Below are positions 61,016-64,000 of a DNA stretch of 64,000 bases, piece by piece. Positions within the stretch are counted from its first letter, which is position 1; each line of letters starts with the position of its first letter. The DNA lies in NCBI GenBank assembly GCA_019843655.1, contig JACDQD010000008.1, positions 10,326,442 through 10,390,441 of the forward strand, written 5' to 3'. The DNA is from Lethocerus indicus. Lineage: Eukaryota; Arthropoda; Insecta; Hemiptera; Belostomatidae. The notes under the pieces were generated by a model. The model made no database searches. It was not told where the DNA came from and saw nothing but the letters and a program-made list of their open reading frames with translations. The translations under genes and the position numbers were made by a program.

Positions 61016-61977
61016 CTTTAACCTATACCATGAAGTTACTGAGTCAGACTGGTTATAAGCAAGCCAGAGTTACACTTATATAAGTTGTCCCCCACCTTCA
61101 CTTAATATTATTTAAATTAGCATTTCAATGTTTACATGTGATGGAATTATATATATCAAATACTTATACTATATATTTATAATTAAAAGTAACTCGAATT
61201 TTTAATATACTGTATTTCTATAAAAACATGAAACAAAACAAAAATGTACTTACATATTTTATGTCTACAAATTGACAATGTAAAATATGTGCTCAAAATA
61301 AATAATACAAAATGTATTTTTATTAATGGCCTCAAATAATTAAAGCACACATAATAATTATTTGTGAATAAGGAAACCATGAAAAGATATTCTATTTGTG
61401 TACAATTAGAAATATATAGTAAAAAAGCTTATAAAATAGAAAAAAAATCTGATATATTCTTTGCAAAACTTTAGTTCAAATTCAAGGAAATGTTATTAAA
61501 TTCTAAATAAAATTTTATATTTCCATAAGTAGTATTAAATTTTTATTGGTGGAAATTTTGCATTTTGAATAAATTAATTTTACAATAGAATTTAAATTTT
61601 ACAAAAAAATGAAAGTGTTATGTTCAGACCCCATTCATTAAATTCTTATTTTTCTGTGTTGATCTTCAGTACTAATACAAGCTGTTACATGTTATGTGTG
61701 AATGCCATGATTGACAAGAGTATGTGATTTAGACATGGTATAAAAGAATGTGGATGAATTTGGATTGAAAAAAAATTAAAGCAGAAAAACAATTTTAAGT
61801 GGATTTCCATATTTATTTTCTAATCTTCATTTTCCTGAACACAATAACATTGTATGTAACATACAGATAAATAAGGACAGGTAAAAAACTGAAGGAAAAA
61901 TAAACAATTCCCCAAAACATTTTTAATTTTATATTACATTAATTAAAACAGTAATAACTTATAACTAAACAATTGCC
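61016..61977. other. Spacer between the FAH 5' end and the alpha-mannosidase 3' end
   Basis: Apart from the FAH TATA candidate, this AT-rich stretch shows no coding potential, repeat or RNA gene. Confidence 0.45.
61076..61083 (-). promoter_or_regulatory. Possible TATA box of FAH
   Basis: On the minus strand TATATAAG lies about 60 bases upstream of the FAH start codon, a spacing that would put transcription start close to 61,050. The motif is AT-only in an AT-rich region, so chance occurrence is possible. TGACTCA (AP-1-like) lies between it and the start. Confidence 0.35.
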
Positions 61978-63964
61978 CTATTTTTGTTGCACTTGAATGA
62001 TAAAAGTACGAATTTGCATTGGCTGTAGTGTAATTTCTGGCAAAGTCTTTGAATATGGCTCCTCCTTAACACCATACCAATTGTTATTTTCTTCAAGTTT
62101 CCAGATGAGACGTGTAACTTCATTTACCTTTTGATTAGCACCCAACATGGTTTCTTCTATTGATATGATCTTCCATTTGGAAAATATTTTCTGCAATGTA
62201 TACCATTTTTCATTAATTAACGACAATACAACAATACAACAATATAATTATATAATAATGTTCTGTTATCACTGCATTACCTGAATTTGAACAGTTGCTG
62301 GTTTAGACCACTTTGGATCATCATGAGTTTCCATTATGTGTTCCAAGCGGAACAAGAATGAGCTTCCAATCCATGGTTCCAATGTAAGTATTTGGACATT
62401 GTTGGGTAATGCTTCTGTTAAGCCCGAAAACTGTAATCAGATAAGTAATGTTTATTTTATAATTAACTTCATAAAATAAATAATAGCTAACAAATGAAGA
62501 ACATTGAATTATTGCATATACTTTTATTTGAAAAATAATCTACCTCCATATTATTAGACCTTGACCAATCTTCAAAAGACATGCCATTTGTTGGATTCAA
62601 GAATACCCAAGTATCCATGACTTTCTCCTGTATCAACTTTCGCACTTGAGCCATATTTCCTGTAGTGACATAATGGGATCCTCGAGCTACAAGTCCCACT
62701 CCATAGGCTGTCTCATTGAGCGCCTCACCGACTCCAAAGGCATCATCATGAGTTAAACGTCTATGCACCTAGAATATTCATTGGAGTTACATTGTTGAAA
62801 TACATTTCCATTTTAAATTTCATGACTCTTAACTTTTTTATTTATAGATAATTAATAAATGATTGTGCACTATGCATTACAAAAAATAAAATCAAGGACG
62901 ATCATGGGTATCGGCGACAACAGTTGTTATAATATTTGAAAAGTAGTAGTCAAGAAGACAACATTACTTACTACAAATTATGTGATCCGTTTGACTAGAC
63001 GGGTTTACAGTATATTATTTTTATCTCAAAGCACCAGTTAATATTAATTATAATGTGTTAATTATACTTTTAATATTTGTATATGCTATAATGAAATTAC
63101 ACCTTACCTTAAATCATTTAAATTAATTCAAATTATTTACCATAAGTTCCATCTCTCCATCATTTAAGCTGCTTCCACCTTGGGCTCTGTCGGTGATAAC
63201 TGTAAGGCTCTTCATTGAGTCTTTGATTGAAATGGCGGTCGTCAACGGGTAGTAGTTTCCTGGTACTTTTTCTGCTAAATTCACATCCCAAGTTTGGCGG
63301 TAATTGAGGCGGCGTTTCAAAAACTCCCGTCCGTTCGAATCGGTCGTGAATTCACCATTATTGTGGATTGCGGACGTCTTGAACCGATTTATAACTTCCT
63401 TTCCTATTCCATTGCTGAAAAGTTACAATATGTTCATTTTTTAAACCATTGAACCATTGATTTTGCTATGATAAAATGGTTGTTTTTTAATTATAACCAC
63501 GTATTAATCATATTTTAATAGAACATAAATATGATGCTATAGTGTACACATACTTTATTGGTATAGGTCCGACCAGCCACTCGAACTCGACGTGTTGGGC
63601 TCCAGCGTAGATCCTGATTACTTGGCTCACCCAATCCGAATACTTGGCGCGAACCTCCTTAACAACAGGACCTTTTAACAAATAACCGAATCCAAACTAA
63701 TTCGTTCCGACAATACGGGAAGGTTTATATTCCAGTTGTCCGTTTAATATTACCATCGATGATTTTAAATTCGTGCGCATCGTCAATCAATATTTCTGAT
63801 CCATTGGGACGGAAAATGTAAGCTCCCGACGAACGGTTCTGGAATATTTCGTTGTTTCCAACTGCGGAATTGTAGTAATAGAACGCCTGCTCCAGCGGGG
63901 TATCTTCACCGTTCATGCCGACTTTCACCAATTTTCCGTTTCCGTCAATCGTTATAGAAGCCCC
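61978..63964 (-). CDS. Lysosomal alpha-mannosidase, C-terminal half (gene continues past the right edge)
   Basis: Six exons are visible, 5' to 3': 63964-63754, 63671-63554, 63414-63141, 62768-62544, 62430-62281 and 62190-61978 (stop TAG). They encode roughly the last 395 residues of a GH38 acid alpha-mannosidase of the MAN2B1 type. Landmarks are [44 protein letters not shown], the [14 protein letters not shown] [22 protein letters not shown] block and the C-terminal [12 protein letters not shown]. The catalytic N-terminal domain is beyond the window. The enzyme trims alpha-linked mannose from N-glycans in lysosomes. Exons at 63,141-63,964 contain noticeably more CpG than those further downstream. 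Which of the several insect lysosomal mannosidase paralogues this is cannot be told. Confidence 0.94.
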
Positions 63965-64000
63965 CTGGTGACACAGTTATAAAACAATTAAAGCAAATAC

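Overview
This is nuclear chromosomal DNA from an arthropod, most likely an insect. The sequence is AT-rich and gene-dense, and the genes are split by mostly short GT-AG introns. The proteins are animal housekeeping families in their arthropod forms. The order cannot be fixed from the sequence. CpG is scarce over most gene bodies but normal at promoters and in one 15-kb block, the pattern expected of a species with gene-body DNA methylation. I rebuilt eleven protein-coding genes exon by exon from splice sites, reading-frame continuity and family alignment recalled from memory. Nine are complete in coding sequence and two run off the window edges.

Layout: IFT88 (minus, 5' part only) is divergent to RpL24 (plus), which is convergent with the MYST acetyltransferase mof/KAT8 (minus). 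Next come Parg (minus) and MPPE1/PGAP5 (plus), which are divergent. A secreted glutathione peroxidase (plus, 17.4-25.4 kb) is tail-to-tail with a CHT1-like choline transporter (minus, 27.0-32.2 kb). An 11-copy, 71-bp minisatellite lies just upstream of the transporter. The rest of the window is a minus-strand head-to-tail run: OCRL/INPP5B, CFAP410, FAIM, fumarylacetoacetase (FAH), and the C-terminal half of a lysosomal alpha-mannosidase that continues past 64,000.

The most interesting content is the glutathione peroxidase. Its catalytic position (residue 71) is an in-frame TGA at 17757-17759. A well-formed type II SECIS hairpin lies on the same strand at 26470-26560, about 1.1 kb past the TAG stop. 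Together these say the gene encodes a selenocysteine GPx, which is notable because the insect GPx proteins best known to me use cysteine and several insect orders have lost selenoproteins altogether. The gene also straddles a sharp composition boundary: exons 1-3 are CpG-poor, exon 4 and the whole region to about 33.3 kb are CpG-rich, and the change falls inside a 7.1-kb intron.

There is no operon logic here; neighbours share promoters (two divergent pairs) or 3' ends (two convergent pairs) but not pathways. Functional themes are cilia (IFT88, CFAP410), chromatin and ADP-ribose metabolism (mof, Parg), membrane and GPI/phosphoinositide traffic (MPPE1, OCRL), redox (GPx), tyrosine catabolism (FAH) and lysosomal glycan degradation (alpha-mannosidase). 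No tRNA, rRNA, CRISPR or intact transposon was recognised.
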